Part shown: in pieces, positions 1 to 11,669 of the stretch | Layout: every line of letters begins with the position of its first letter | Numbering within the stretch: the stretch's first letter is position 1 | DNA from: Zoroaster sp. YZ-2022 | Lineage: Eukaryota; Echinodermata; Asteroidea; Forcipulatida; Zoroasteridae | NCBI GenBank assembly: GCA_029582265.1 | Contig: CM055816.1 | Coordinates: 88,937,204-89,001,203 of the forward strand | Direction of reading: 5' to 3' | DNA: 64,000 nucleotides | Made by a program: the position numbers and the translations under genes | Notes under the pieces: model-generated | The model's database searches: none | Told to the model about the DNA's origin: nothing | The model's input: only the letters and a program-made list of their open reading frames with translations

Positions 1-2549
1 AATTATTTTTCAGTACTACAAAGGGTGCCGCCACTTCCTATGCACAACGGTTAGTACAGTACTAAGTAGGTCACCTCCTTATGTTTATCCCGCACACTGT
101 GGGAATGGGAGTGCGTTCTCCCCTCCCCCTCTCTCTCTCTTTTTCTCTCCCTTTAAATTTTTTTTTTTTTTTACGATTTTAAGGGGGAGGGGCTACAGCC
201 CCCTTAGCCTCCCCCCTGGATCCGCCAATGACTGTCTGCAGTGACACCATATAGACAATCAGAGCATTGATTGAATTACATTGATTTGTAACCACAACCA
301 GTTCCTTTCAGAACTAGTTACTAGTCAAAAGAGAATTTCTACATGGTGTCACTGCATTATGTTCATCATATTAAAGGTAAGGTAAAGTAAATGGTTCAGC
401 ATAACAAAATTTAGGTAAAACTTGTAGCTTTGCATGGTGAGGATGATAAGTAAGACTAATTGCGGTAACACCATGTGGAATCTCAATTGAGTAGTAATTA
501 GTTCTGAAAAGAACTGGAGGCCTTGGACTACATGTAGGATAGTACACGAGTGGCACACTTCATGTAGGTAATAGACTTCTGGTACTGTGCCTTGGACTAG
601 GATAGTACACGAGTGGCACACTTCATGTAGGTAATAGACTTCTGGTACTGTGCCGTGGACTAGGATAGTACACAAGTGGCACACTTCATGTAGGTAATAG
701 ACTTCTGGTACTGTGCCGTGGACTAGGTTAGTACACGAGTGGCACACTTCATGTAGGTAATAGACTTCTGGTACTGTGCCGTGGACTAGGATAGTACACA
801 AGTGGCACACTTCATGTAGGTAATAGACTTCTGGTACTGTGCCGTGGACTAGGTTAGTACACGAGTGGCACACTTCATGTAGGTAATAGACTTCTGGTAC
901 TGTGCCGTGGACTAGGATAGTACACCAGTGGCACACTTCATGTAGGTAATAGACTTCTGGTACTGTGCCGTGGACTAGGATAGTACACGAGTGGCACACT
1001 TCATGTAGGTTATAGACTTCTGGTACTGTGCCGTGGACTAGGATAGTACACGAGTGGCACACTTCATGTAGGTAATAGACTTCTGGTACTGTGCCGTGGA
1101 CTAGGTTAGTACACGAGTAGCACACTTCATGTAGGTAAAAGACTTCTGGTACTGTGCCGTGGACTAGGTTAGTACACAAGTGCCACACTTCATGTAGGTA
1201 ATAGACTTCTGGTACTGTGCCGTGGACTAGGTTAGTACACGAGTGGCACACTTCATGTAGGTAATAGACTTCTGGTGCTGTGCCGTGGACTAGGACACGA
1301 GTGGCACACTTCATGTAGGTAATAGACTTCTGGTGCTGTGCCGTGGACTAGGTTAGTACACGAGTGGCACACTTCATGTAGGTAATAGACTTCTGGTACT
1401 GTGCCTTGGACTAGGATAGTACACGAGTGGCACACTTCATGTAGGTAACAGACTTCTGATACTGTGCCGTGGATCAGGTTAGTACACCCAGTGGCACACT
1501 TCCTGTAGGTAACAGACTTCTGGTCCTGTGCCGCGGACTAGGTTAGTACACGAGTGGCACACTTCATGTAGGTAATAGACTTCTGGTACTGTGCCGTGGA
1601 CTCAGGTTGGTACACGCAGTGGCACACTTCATGTAGGTACAGACTTCTGGTACTGTGCCTGACTAGGATAGTACACCAGTGGCAATAATTCATGTAGGTA
1701 ATAGACTTCTGGTGCTGTGCCGTGGACCAGGTTAGTACCACAGTGGCACACTTCATGTAGGTAATAGACTTCTGGTACTGTGCCGTGGACCAGGATAGTA
1801 CACAGTGGCACACTTCATGTAGGTAACAGACTTCTGATACCGTGCCGTGGACCAGGTTAGTACACGAGTGGCACACTTCATGTAGGTAATAGACTTCTGG
1901 TACTGTGCCTTGACTAGGATAGTACACGAGTGGCACACTTCATGTAGGTAATAGACTTCTGGTGCTGTGCCGTGGACCAGGTTAGTACACGCAGTGGCAC
2001 ACTTCATGTAGGTAACAGACTTCTGATACTGTGCCGTGGACTAGGTTAGTACACGAGTGGCACACTCATGTAGGTAACAGACTTCTGGTGCTGTGCCGTG
2101 GACCAGGTTAGTACACCCAGTGGCACACTTCATGTAGGTAATAGACTTCTGGTACTGTGCCTTGACCAGGATAGCACGAGTGGCACACTTCATGTAGGTA
2201 ATAGACTAGACTTCTGGTACTGTGCCGTGGACTAGGATAGTACACGAGTGGCACACTTCATGTAGGTAATAGACTTCTGGTACTGTGCCGTGGACTAGGT
2301 TAGTACACGAGTGGCACACTTCATGTAGGTAATAGACTTCTGGTACTGTGCCTTGGACTAGGATAGTACACGAGTGGCACACTTCATGTAGGTAATAGAC
2401 TTCTGGTGCTGTGCCGTGGACTAGGATAGTACACGAGTGGCACACTTCATGTAGGTAATAGACTTCTGGTACTGTGCCGTGGACTAGGTTAGTACACGAG
2501 TGGCACACTTCATGTAGGTAATAGACTTCTGGTATTATCTATAACATAC
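1..2549 (-). other. Robo intron downstream of Ig5a (partial)
   Basis: The left end of the window is intron sequence with no Ig-like exon. Bases 1-220 hold T/C-rich low complexity and a G/C-run repeat edge. Bases 222-540 hold two degraded copies of the GTGACACCATGT repeat, and the remainder is the 63-bp minisatellite. The next Robo exon must lie before position 1. Confidence 0.75.
540..2535. repeat. 63-bp minisatellite, about 31 copies
   Basis: The unit length is 63 bp, measured from successive cttcatgtaggtaatag starts at 558, 621 and 684. Because 63 is a multiple of three, both strands carry long artefactual ORFs (a repeating YYLHEVCHSCTNLVHGTVPEV on the minus strand). Units between about 1440 and 2210 are more degenerate, with indels; units at both ends are nearly identical. 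On the Robo-sense strand most units contain TACTAAC or TACTATC followed by CTAG. A shorter diverged relative appears near 19705-19750. The array ends about 14 nt from the Ig5a donor. Confidence 0.95.
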
Positions 2550-2706
2550 CTTGAGTTTGTCTGAATGGGTACTGAGTTTTTACTCCACTGAAGTATAGGA
2601 TCAGGATCTCCAATAGCTTCACAAGGGATTAATCCCAATGCACCAGCTAAGTATGTCTGGTTACTAGGTACATAACGTATCACAGGAGGCGGTTGACCTG
2701 GTGTTG
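2550..2706 (-). CDS. robo: Robo exon: first half of Ig domain 5
   Basis: This is the last Robo exon visible. After the phase 1 acceptor (TTAACAG) it reads ATPGQPPPVIRYVPSNQTYL, then CEAIGDPDPILQWSKNSVPI and QTNSR. RPPPVIRxGPxNQT followed by C-x-A-x-G-x-P-x-P-x-I-x-W is the Robo Ig5 signature, and the NQT sequon is conserved. It is 157 nt with an AAG|GTATGT donor, phase 2 out (split arginine, as in Ig3). The second half of Ig5 was not found between 1 and 2549. The 63-bp array starts about 14 nt beyond the donor. Confidence 0.95.
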
Positions 2707-2971
2707 CTGTTAATATAACAAATATATCAATGTTATCATTCTCAATAACACAACCATCAGGACAGACCAAAAACATCAAGTCACGTTACATCCATGTACT
2801 TCTTTCTTACTAAGCTAATAACAGGAATCTACTTACAGCACCATGATTACTACACAACATGCACTATGACATGCCCAAGAGAAAATGTCAAAGTGAACCA
2901 ACAAGTGGTAGAAAAACTTCAGTAAATAATTATCTCAACAGTTACTATGCTCTGACACCAATAATAATAAT

Positions 2972-3296
2972 GTAACCCTCCTACAATCAGTGCAATTTTT
3001 GAAATGACCCATGCAGGCCACTCCAAGCCATTAGCTGTTGCCAGTGGCCTCCTACATTGTATGGTTACCCTTCTGTGCACTGTCACACCACTGAGATTAC
3101 AGGGTAAGGTGGTCTCCCACTGATACATTGCAGGCCATACTAATATGTTCAAACATTTACAGTGGCCTTGGGTGGCACACAGTTGATTTTGTAAGATTAC
3201 TTGGAAAGGACAGCAGGCTTGTACATGTATGTACTGAAGGTTGCTCAAGAACAGAATTTTGTGGATCGGAGTGACCTCCATGTGTAGGAGGGTTAA
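2972..3296. mobile_element. TTAA-type MITE, CCCTCCTAC family
   Basis: The ends are gtaaccctcctacaatcag and gtgtaggagggttaa. The left TTAA is changed to GTAA. The body is nearly identical to 24444-24763, which shows the same left GTAA. The ORF across it is not coding. Confidence 0.85.
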
Positions 3297-4174
3297 TGAT
3301 GTGTTTTCAAATTCTGAGTAGAGGAGGGGGGGGGGGCACATGTCTGTTGTCACCTCTCCCAATGCATAAATGTCTATTATCAGTGACATTCCCACATCAC
3401 TGTTATGTTCAATATATTAGTGATCAGGATGAGTTTATTAGATTCTTATTAGTAAATTAAATAAACAACTGACTACTAAGGAACATGCAATAAACCACCA
3501 GGTCGATATTAATTATGCTAGAAACATCCAAGATCAGCAGCTCCCAAGGGTCAAAGGAGGCCCCTCCCTCCCTCCTTTTCAATCATCATGTTGGTAAACT
3601 GTTTTGCGGGGGGAAACTTCTTTTTTTGCAACTCTAGATCCACTCAAACATATACCTCATCATTATATGTATTCCACGAGTAACACTTTTAGTACATTTG
3701 AGTTAGGTTAATTGGTACTACACTAAAATGGTTTACTTTGTTGCTAACCATGCAGTTCTATTTTCTAAAAAACAACAAACATGACAACTGTTCAGTTATT
3801 TAAGATCATGTGGACCTATTGTTCTCTACTGTAAACATGTACAATACAAGAATTAATATCTATTGTAATCAACAGTGTGCTTTATTTAAACATGTCAATG
3901 ATAATCAGCACAATGCATGCAGGTTATAGCTGGCTTACCTGTTGCTATGGTACTGGTTGGAACTGGCAAGTATCATAGGAAAGAATAGCATAGAATTAGA
4001 AATAGGTTCAAGAACTGATTCCAACAATCAGGTGTAAGTATAGCATGGATTCAGCAGAAACTTAAATAAGAATATTATAGCTAGGGTAGTGACAGACACA
4101 CATAGCCAGAGAATTGATATACAGACTGTCAATCATTGCTCAACCAATCACTAGCAGGATTCTCCCCAGGATTT

Positions 4175-4275
4175 TTCTGTGTGGGTTTTTTATTTTTGGT
4201 GATTAAATCCGTGAGCGCGTAGTCTGAAGCCCTTCATGGTGTGGGGTCCGGGGCCCGCTTAAGTGCCCTGGAAAA
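4175..4275. repeat. G/C-rich dispersed repeat fragment
   Basis: gcgcgtagtctgaagccctt, ggggtccggggcccgcttaa is similar to gtgcgcagtccgaagtccct, gggtccagggcccgctgaag at 18125-18200. The parent element was not identified. Confidence 0.55.
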
Positions 4276-5282
4276 TTGTTAGTTTTAGATGCTCTCTGGT
4301 ATATTTTGATGCATTTTAAGAGATTCCAGTAGGTTTTAGAAATCATTTTGTCATTTTTCAAAACTATAATTAACCAAACTGCCTCAGTAGTCAGTGAGCA
4401 CTATTTAACATTTTCTGCACAAATCTTTAAACTGACACTATGTATTTGGGAATCAGTTAACAATTTTATTTAAACTTTATTGTGAAAGTTTGCTTTATAT
4501 GAAGATATAAAAGAGAAAATGAATATAAATAATAAGCTATAAGATTTGAGGCATCGCATGGTGGAGTATCCATTTACATGTAATACCTGCTGGCCAATTT
4601 GAACGAAAAAATGTTGCTTCCGATTTAAATTGACTTCCTGTAGTCTATTCTGTACTTTAACGAAAACTAGATAAAAAAACATTGGTTTTCGCCCTTTTTT
4701 TTCTCAAAAAATATTTGTTATTCAGCGGCTAAATGCTGAGCAATTGAGCCAACAAGTGAATCGTTGTATAAATATGGCGGCAATATGTGATGAGTAGTAT
4801 AATCTGCATTCGTGTTTCATTACGGGTTTAATGTGTTAGAATATTGCACCTAGATCATATTGGAAAGCCACATGGACAATGTAAAGCGGTTTGGTATGTC
4901 ATGGTACAACCCAAGGCTGTATCAGTAGACATCATTCATGTCAGGAATTGATCACAGTATTTTCTAAAAACCACATATCAGCCTGACAGTTATAATATAA
5001 GCTGGAACCTGTCCATGAAAGTTTAAATTCACTTTTAAGATGTGCAATTCTTCAAGAGTGTGAATTAGCGAATTAGAGTTGATTTAATCAGGTAACTTTC
5101 GATTGAGCGTGTGCTTTGAATAAAGCTTAATTACTGAAGCAAAGTGGCCGGTCTCAGCAAGTTCAGATGTATTCTTTTGTTTTGAGTACCAAACATTGCA
5201 AGACACTGGATGCAAATTCACCACTAGAGGGCGATGGTGTGCACTGAGTGGATGACTGACCACTTAAAGCCTTGTTTACAGA

Positions 5283-5734
5283 TATGACATAAAACACAAT
5301 AAAGGGGGCCACTTTCCTACCGTCACGTTGGCAGTTTTTCTAATGGTTGTAATTTTTTTTTAAATATCTGAAACCACCCAAAAAGAATTTCAACATTTGA
5401 ATAGACATGCATGCTTATCCTAAAGATAATTTGAGTTGATTATTACTATTATTTGTTTAATTACCCTAAAATTTCCATCAACAAATGGACGGAAAAGTGA
5501 GGTAACTTTTTCCGTCCAATTTTTATGGAAATTTGAGGGTAAATAAATTAATTAAAAAATTTAAAAATAAAATAAATCAACTCAAATTAGTTCTAGTATA
5601 AGCCTGCATGTCCATTCACATGTTGAAACACTTTTTGGTCGGTTTCAGGTACTTAAAAATAAATAACAACCATTGGAAAAACTGCTAACGTGACGGATGC
5701 AAAGTGGCCCCCTTTGTTGTGTTTTATGTCATAT
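5283..5734. mobile_element. 450-bp foldback element
   Basis: The two halves are inverted copies of each other: tatgacataaaacacaataa, agggggccactttcctaccg at the left and the complementary ccccctttgttgtgttttat, gtcata at the right. The inner aatttccatcaacaaatgga repeats also pair. Further copies are at 12352-12738, 47874-48327 and 48578-49028. No ORF was recognised. Confidence 0.88.
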
Positions 5735-6047
5735 GCAACTTGTGTTGTACACCTTTGCTTCATAGCTTGTGTTTAATCAAACATACATCGCTTACATGTA
5801 TGTATAAACACTCTCATTGCTTTGTACAAAGTCACTTACATGTAAGTGTAAATGAGTAAAGCCAAGACTATGAGACTGTGAGTCTGTCATTGAGCAAATG
5901 ATTGTCAATTAGTTATGTGTTTAATTTGTATAGAAAAGGAATTGTTAAGTACACAGGTTAGTTCACGCATTGGGGTTTGACTTCATTCATCAACAGATGA
6001 TGCAAATCACTAACCATTACAATAACATATGGTAATATATTACTTAC

Positions 6048-6213
6048 CTAATACTGTTAGATATGCCGATACATCTGCTGTGTAAGACCCACTGTGTGCA
6101 GAACACACATAGAATCCTTCATCTTCTAAACTAACATCTTGAATGGTTAATTCTCCTCCTTTACTTACAGCTATGCGTCCTGAGCTATAGCTCCCCTCAG
6201 GGTACCATGAATC
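6048..6213 (-). CDS. robo: Robo exon: second half of Ig domain 4
   Basis: The exon begins DSWYPEGSYSSGRIAVSKGG and continues ELTIQDVSLEDEGFYVCSAH to YLTVLG. GRxxVSxxGxLTIxxVxxxDxGxYxC is the expected Ig4 second half ([27 protein letters not shown] in vertebrate Robo). It is 166 nt with a TTACAG acceptor, a TTAG|GTAAGT donor, phase 0 in and phase 1 out. Confidence 0.94.
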
Positions 6214-6265
6214 CTGTAATGAGATCACATTAAATTATAAATATCATACTGTGCATTAACATATC

Positions 6266-6390
6266 AAGTGTTGTGGCCGAGTGGAAAAGTAGGGGTTTAC
6301 CCAGGTGTTTCTGGTTCACATAGCAATCACCCTTGTTTACAGGTTTCCTCAGGCTTCTGAGCTACAGAGCTTAAGTGTGCTTTCAATAAT
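6266..6390 (+). mobile_element. Fragment of the second SINE subfamily
   Basis: A short A-box remnant (gttgtggccgagtgg) is joined to the tail region ggggtttacccaggtgtttc, ctcaggcttctgagcta. The middle is deleted. Confidence 0.7.
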
Positions 6391-7013
6391 AATAATAAAC
6401 GGGTATTTACAATGTATATAGCGCCTTTAACAAGATCAAAGCGCTTAACAGATCAAGAAAGAAAGAAAACCTAGCAATGGCTACAAAGGAGAAAGGTTTT
6501 GAGAAGTTTTTTAAAAATCTGGATTGAAGAAGAGTTTCTGATGTGAACAGGGAGTTTGTTCCATTCCTTAGGGCCGGCTATGGCAAAAGCCTTGTCACCA
6601 GTTTTGTGTGATTTTATATTAACATATAAACGGGATGTATCAGATGAAGACCGAAGCCCCTCCCTACCTGGGACATAAGAGGACAATAGGTCAGTCAGGT
6701 AGGGAGGAGCTACGCCATGTTGGCACTTGAAAAGATTGAGAAGTAATTTAAAAAGGATGTGATGTTTAGCAGGTAACCAGTGTAATCGTTGCAGAAGTAC
6801 CGGGGCATCGGAGAATCGGCCGACTGAGTATACCAGCCTAGCAGCTCGATTTTGTACTTTCTGGAGTCTGTTGATCTCCGCTTGACTTAACACCGTACAA
6901 CAGAGAATTACAGTAGTCAAGGCGGGAGAGGATGAGAGAGCGTACTGCTGGCATGTGAGTTGTTTACAACAATAATTAGCAATGCCCTCTAAATGGTTTA
7001 TTCTATAAACCAT
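6390..7013 (-). pseudogene. L2/CR1-type LINE, C-terminal reverse transcriptase end
   Basis: A 180-residue reading frame encodes INRLQKVQNRAARLVYSVG, LLQRLHWLPAKHHILFKLL, PPYLTDLL and AFAIAGPKEWNKLPVHIRNS. These are the ordered C-terminal motifs of L2-like LINE polymerases. It is followed by a 3' tail ending gcgctatatacattgtaaat and then (TTA)n. The upstream RT and endonuclease domains are missing, as in a 5'-truncated insertion. Confidence 0.88.
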
Positions 7014-7089
7014 TTGTAATCCTAAGTTTATCAGGGGTTAATCAAAACCAGGTGAAAGTACAGGAGTAATGTTTGCAGTAGATACATAG

Positions 7090-7424
7090 ATTGTAGATAC
7101 TGCATATATTTGTACAGCGCCTTTTTCCCCAAAGGTTACAAAGAACTTTGGGCACATTTTGCTGTCATTCCAGAAACACGGGGCAATCCCCTTTCTCTTT
7201 CATGATAAGTCTCCTGGGTTCTTTTAAGTGCATTACACAACACATGGGACCTACAGCTTTACATGTACGTCCCATCCACGGGACAAAGCAATTATGGTTA
7301 AGTGTCTTGCTGAAGGACACAAGCGCCATGACCAGCCTGGCAGGGATTCAAACCCACACTCAGACAACACCAGAACTTCCGTCCGATACACCTAGACCGC
7401 TAGGTCATGACACTCCACGGTCTA
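7090..7424 (-). mobile_element. SINE related to the second subfamily
   Basis: It shares the gacgtacatgtaaagctgta, gtcccatgtgttgtgtaatg region and a degraded tRNA head with 43149-43518. The 144-residue plus-strand ORF over it is a by-product. Confidence 0.75.
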
Positions 7425-7502
7425 TAGTCAACAATAGCTTAAAGCAAAAACACACATACTGTATGCGATCCGTTCAATCTAACCTTTTTGAATGTGTCTT
7501 AC

Positions 7503-7624
7503 CTGTCCTTCCTTCTGCCAGAATATTGTCGGTGGTGGACTACCAGTCCCTTTGCATTCAAATGACACTACTTGGCCAATAGATACCGTCTGATCCAATG
7601 GCTCTCTGGTAAATGTTGGCTCAG
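7503..7624 (-). CDS. robo: Robo exon: first half of Ig domain 4
   Basis: It encodes EPTFTREPLDQTVSIGQVVS, FECKGTGSPPPTIFWQKEGQ, matching Robo Ig4 ([39 protein letters not shown]). It holds the first cysteine and the tryptophan of Ig4. It is 122 nt, phase 1 in, phase 0 out, with a CAG|GTAAGA donor. The acceptor TTTGAAG has a weak pyrimidine tract, so the start is the least certain boundary by a few bases, although phase is preserved. Confidence 0.93.
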
Positions 7625-7739
7625 CTTCAAATTAAATCACAATCAAGATATATACAATTAGATGTGAATCATATTTATAACAATACAATGGGTTTCAGTA
7701 TTTAAATCTCACATCGCATTCAACAAGTATATTTTTTTT

Positions 7740-7929
7740 TATCGTTTGGGTTTGCGGTAACACCATGTCTCAGCTATTGTTAAGTGAGGTACAGGGTTCT
7801 GAAAAGAACCTTTTTGGGGCAACTCGTATCTCAACTGTCACTAAGTGAGATTATGGTTCAGTGGAGAACCAATATCGGGCAACTCATTTCTCAACTATCG
7901 CTAAGTGAGAATGTGGTTCAGGGAGAACC

Positions 7930-7930
<1 letters not shown>
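7740..7930. repeat. Hairpin-rich GGTTCTGAAAAGAACC repeat
   Basis: It starts atcgtttgggtttgcggtaa and contains ggttctgaaaagaacc, then two ggttcagnggagaacc-like hairpin units separated by gggcaactc and tctcaac blocks. It is related to 13105-13344. Confidence 0.7.
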
Positions 7931-7963
<33 letters not shown>

Positions 7964-8308
7964 GTGGACTTATATAGCGCACGTATCCACCAACTGAGTG
8001 GTGCTCAAGGCGCATTATATTATTACCCCTGCTCATAAGGCTCATAAGGCTCATAAATCATTCCTGAAACCATCTCAGCTCCCTGGGGAGTATACAGCTC
8101 AATTGCTGCCATTACAGCGCATATAGGGCTAATCAACCAACTCTGCCATCACAGGTACCCATTTAACCCCTGGGTGGAGAGAAGCAATTATGGTTAAGTG
8201 TCTTGCTCAAGGACACAAGTGTCACGGCCGGGATTCGAACCCACATTCTGCTGCTAACACCAGAACTTGAGTTCGGTAAGCTAGACCGCTTGGCCACGAC
8301 ACTCCACC
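7931..8308 (-). mobile_element. tRNA-derived SINE, full length
   Basis: On the minus strand the head has an A-box-like tggccaagcggtctagc and a B box gggttcgaatcccg, as in a Leu/Ser-type tRNA. A core follows (ttgagcaagacacttaacca, aattgcttctctccacccag), then a LINE-like tail ending gcgctatataagtcca and (TTA)n. The core fits the deeply conserved Nin-DC-type SINE domain. Confidence 0.92.
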
Positions 8309-8403
8309 CATTTCAAACATGGTAAATAATACAATATAAAATGAGTGTGAGGGCACCCTTCAAGCTGTGACTGGTTCCCTGAATATTATAATGCATTACT
8401 TAC

Positions 8404-8531
8404 TATTAATATCAAGTGTTACCATCATTGTGTCAGTTCCCCAGCCATTCTCTGCTCGACAAATATAGACACCCTCATCCTCCTGTATCACGTGGCGCAA
8501 ACGTAGAGAATTGTCCTCACTAATTTGAAAT
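8404..8531 (-). CDS. robo: Robo exon: second half of Ig domain 3
   Basis: This 128-nt exon completes the split arginine and reads FQISEDNSLRLRHVIQEDEG, VYICRAENGWGTDTMMVTLDI. It carries the second Ig3 cysteine in the E-D-E-G-V-Y-I-C motif. The acceptor is GGTTTCAG and the donor is AATA|GTAAGT. It is phase 2 in and phase 1 out, matching its neighbours exactly. The conserved Robo CVAENMVG segment appears here as CRAENGWG. Confidence 0.93.
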
Positions 8532-8892
8532 CTGAAACCAAACACAAAAACATGTACTTAAAAATCTGATGGGAAAAATTCAAACAATTTCTCCCCTGAT
8601 TTCACAAAACATGATTTCACAAAGCATGAGTGTAGAGGGATTAGGTCTTTCTGACAGTGATTTATAAAACATGCAGCATATCTTTGAAGTCAATGTATTC
8701 CTCCCCTCGAGGGAGACCTTTGACTTTGAGATATTTACAGACATCAGTTTCTTTTCCCATAGTGCCCTAGATTTATCTTGGCATGTATATCAAAATCTTG
8801 ACTGATTTTGACCCTTACAGTCATAGAAGGGTTTTTACAAAGAATTAAGCTGGCTACAGTTATACAGTAATCCCTCTTACACAAGTGTCACC

Positions 8893-9419
8893 TTAAAGAT
8901 GGACTTCAACGAGAGCTCGTACACTAAATCGTCTCCTGAGTCTTGTTTATGTTGTGTTTAGTTATTATTTCATTATCAGTACGATGGTTTTATTCCCAGT
9001 TATTTTGTTTAATTTTGATAGTAAAAAATAGCCCCCCTTCTTAGATTTCTGAGCGAGTGGTTTTTTCTCGCCGTTGGCTGCGCGCTTTCATGGTTCCCAG
9101 CAAAGGCCCATAGAAATGAACGGTGAAATACCAGCGGCCACGTAAACCAGCGTAAGTGTGACGTACTATCTGGGGCATAAGCAGCGAATGCCAGTCCTTG
9201 ATTGTACGTCACAACTACGATATGAATTATTCATGAGTTCGGGCTTTTTGCGAAACACGACTTTTCTAGATAGTGAAATGCTGATCAAAATGGATTTTTT
9301 TTTACATTAAGAAATTACTTTATTTGAATTTTAATCATATAGAAGTAATCATTACACACTTCTTGTAAGCCTAACAGCATCAAAACACTGTAATATATTC
9401 CGTTGACGTCCTGCTTTAA
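8893..9419. mobile_element. TTAA element with AAAGNNGGAC ends
   Basis: The ends ttaaagatggacttcaacg and cgttgacgtcctgctttaa form an imperfect inverted repeat inside TTAA. A 67-residue ORF on the minus strand has no recognised domain. The termini resemble those of the THAP-bearing element at 50247. Confidence 0.7.
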
Positions 9420-9519
9420 GTCTTAACCAATATACTTCAACAAACAAACAACACAATTAGGTCAAACTTGTAGCTTTGCATGGTGAGGAGGATAAGTAAG
9501 ACCATCTTTTTTATAGCTC

Positions 9520-9608
9520 CATGGTAAGACTGATTGCGGTGACACCGTGTGAAATGCTCAATTGAGTAGTAATTGAGCATTTCACATGGTGTCACCGCAA
9601 TTAGTCTT
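9520..9608. repeat. Palindromic GTGACACC repeat
   Basis: gactgattgcggtgacaccg and its complement meet directly at ctcaattgagtagtaattga, making an almost complete hairpin of this family's end. Confidence 0.85.
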
Positions 9609-10196
9609 ACTTAAACAACACAATTAATATGTGGTTAGCATCTTGTTATAAAGTAACCACTCAATGTAGACTTAATCAATCTGCACAGACATGCCTACTG
9701 ATAAAGGCTAATATATGTTTATTGAAATAAACCACCTTGAATTGTTAATGATGTTTTAATTACAGCTAATCTATCTTCTTGCCTTTAATATTTGATTAAA
9801 CTCCAGCTAACAATCCAGTCTATATCAAGGATACAAAAGATTAACTAAGTTCATGTTGGTAGGGGACACCCACTGCCAGGAGAGGTTAAACCACACCGGC
9901 TGTCTACATCACCCACTGCCCTAAACAAGGCTTACAATATTCATCTAATTATTTCATATATCTAATGAAGGCACCCTGCCTGCACACCTCATTTAAGAGA
10001 TTATCATTGCCATCTGAGTACAGTGGCAGACACAAATAACAAACTGCCCACTAACTTTTATCTATTCAGAATCACATAGAGTTCAATTATATGTATATAG
10101 TTACACCATGGAGGTAATGGTTACACACTGTGGACAGAGTAACAGCTGTATTCAGTCTCATCTGGTATCCTGCATATTTTAACACCTCATACCCAT

Positions 10197-10805
10197 TTGT
10201 TTACATGTCATGCTCTTAATAATATTAGATCCGAAGAATATACAAAGTTAGAAAACTATCTTATGTCAAATGAATATTATGATATATGGGAGCTTTTTAT
10301 ATCCGGCAGCTTAGATGTTAAATATCATCTCACACTTGGGAGCACCTCAAGTATATTCTGTAATATAGAAAATGCCGATATAATTTATTCATTATTTGAT
10401 ACTTTCTGTAAATCATATGTTAAGCGTGCGTGGAAATTGAGATCCGATATTATTCGGACTACAATGTAAATAATCTCTTCTTGCATACTTCGTTGCTGTA
10501 ATTTTGTTTATATATGTTTTATATTTTTACTATATTTTCTAGAACTCATTTTAAATCAACTTGGGTTCCAATGGTCATTGATAGCTATATGATTGATGGT
10601 ACACCCTCAGATTTGGTGTCGCGCGTGCATCCCTTGTTCTGGACAACACCTACGACGTCAAAGCTGAGAGTGTATCATCACACATTTTTGTATCTTGTTA
10701 ATTTGCTTTTAAATGTGTTTTGTATTATTTATGTGTATGTGTGTCGGACGCACCGCCTTTTGGCCGAGTGCCACTGTTGTAAAAGTGTAAGTCCAAATAA
10801 ATAAA
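10197..10805 (+). mobile_element. Possible LINE 3' end
   Basis: The first frame (90 residues, ending YVKRAWKLRS) has the look of a LINE polymerase C-terminus. The 3' part has cttttggccgagtgccactg and ends aataaataaatataa, a typical non-LTR tail. No catalytic motif is visible, so the assignment rests on the end structure. Confidence 0.45.
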
Positions 10806-11084
10806 TATAAAAAAATACCAGGTGTTTATAAGTCCAGTCTAATCATAGAGCCAGGTCCCATGGTCTAATGTTTGCCACTTAAATGAGTGTACATACATGT
10901 ACTTCCTAGGGGAAATGGAGCCTTAACACTTTGAATCCTCAGACAGTAAACACAGAGGCCTATTCATTCAAGTATCCCAACCAACTAAATATATTAACTC
11001 TTCAAGTAGAGTGTTGTGTCAACAGCAATGTTTAAACAACCGAGTATAATGTTTGCTTGTGATGGTTATAGTTGTATCAGTATA

Positions 11085-11115
11085 ACCATGGAGGAAGGAA
11101 GCCTTCCTCCATGGT
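11085..11115. repeat. 14-bp perfect inverted repeat
   Basis: accatggaggaagg and ccttcctccatggt flank a 3-nt spacer (AAG). Confidence 0.9.
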
Positions 11116-11367
11116 ATAACTACATACTAGAATCTAAGAACCTCATCATTTCTTATCCAATGGGGCGGGGGGAACTGTCATCATTGTCATCAAACACACC
11201 CCACTGCTCCCCATGTGATCTTAAGACTGACTCATCAGTTTCATTGGCCTAAATCTGAGATGAATTCTTGGGAATAATGTTAAGAGAATGCCACTGATAT
11301 TAGCTTGTGTCAATGAGATGATACACATGTTGCCTTGATGTAGGTACATGTACATACATGGGATGTT

Positions 11368-11462
11368 GTGTAATGCACGTAAAAAAGAATGCGCCTTGAG
11401 CACCACTTAGTTGGTGGATACGTGCGCTATATAAGTCCACACATTATTATTATTATTATTAT
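11368..11462 (+). mobile_element. SINE/LINE tail fragment
   Basis: Only the last 70 bases of the SINE tail are present, preceded by gtaatgcacgtaaaaaagaa. The same extension appears at 12206-12293. Confidence 0.8.
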
Positions 11463-11669
11463 GTTTCTTATCATTGCTAGGGCTATGATCCTTGACTACA
11501 ATCATTCCATATCCTATACCTCCTCCTATCCTGTTTGTAAGTGTGATGTAATTCCAACATAAACCTCGCCCACTTTGCACGTGCTGGCTCCAACGATCAT
11601 CAGAAGCCCATTGGAAATGCATTGACCACCCTTTTCTTAAAGGATTTATGCAAGAAATTAGAAAGCTTT

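Larger units (their letters stand above)
2707..6047 (-). other. Robo intron (Ig4b to Ig5a)
   Basis: This 3.3-kb intron contains a TTAA-type MITE (2972-3296), a G/C-rich repeat fragment near 4175-4275 that is similar to 18040-18200, and a foldback element (5283-5734). No element or coding potential was recognised in 3297-4170 or 4280-5280. The latter includes a stretch of short ORFs with no recognisable product. Confidence 0.7.
6214..7502 (-). other. Robo intron (Ig4a to Ig4b)
   Basis: This 1.3-kb intron is almost filled by a SINE fragment (about 6266-6390), an inverted LINE 3' end (6390-7013) and a second SINE-like element (7090-7424). Confidence 0.8.
7625..8403 (-). other. Robo intron (Ig3b to Ig4a)
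   Basis: This is the shortest intron (779 nt). It contains a hairpin-rich repeat (7740-7930) directly abutting a full-length SINE (7931-8308), leaving only about 200 nt of unassigned sequence. Confidence 0.8.

Noticed and set aside
349..2508. Long minus-strand ORFs repeating YYLHEVCHSCTNLVHGTVPEV
   Set aside because: They exist only because the 63-bp unit is divisible by three. The sequence is intronic to Robo and the translation has no complexity beyond the repeat.
7148..7582. 144-residue plus-strand ORF
   Set aside because: It runs antisense across a SINE and into Robo exon Ig4a; it has no independent support.
10197..10469. Independent host gene on the plus strand
   Set aside because: The AT-rich frame is followed by a LINE-type 3' end, so retroelement debris explains it better.
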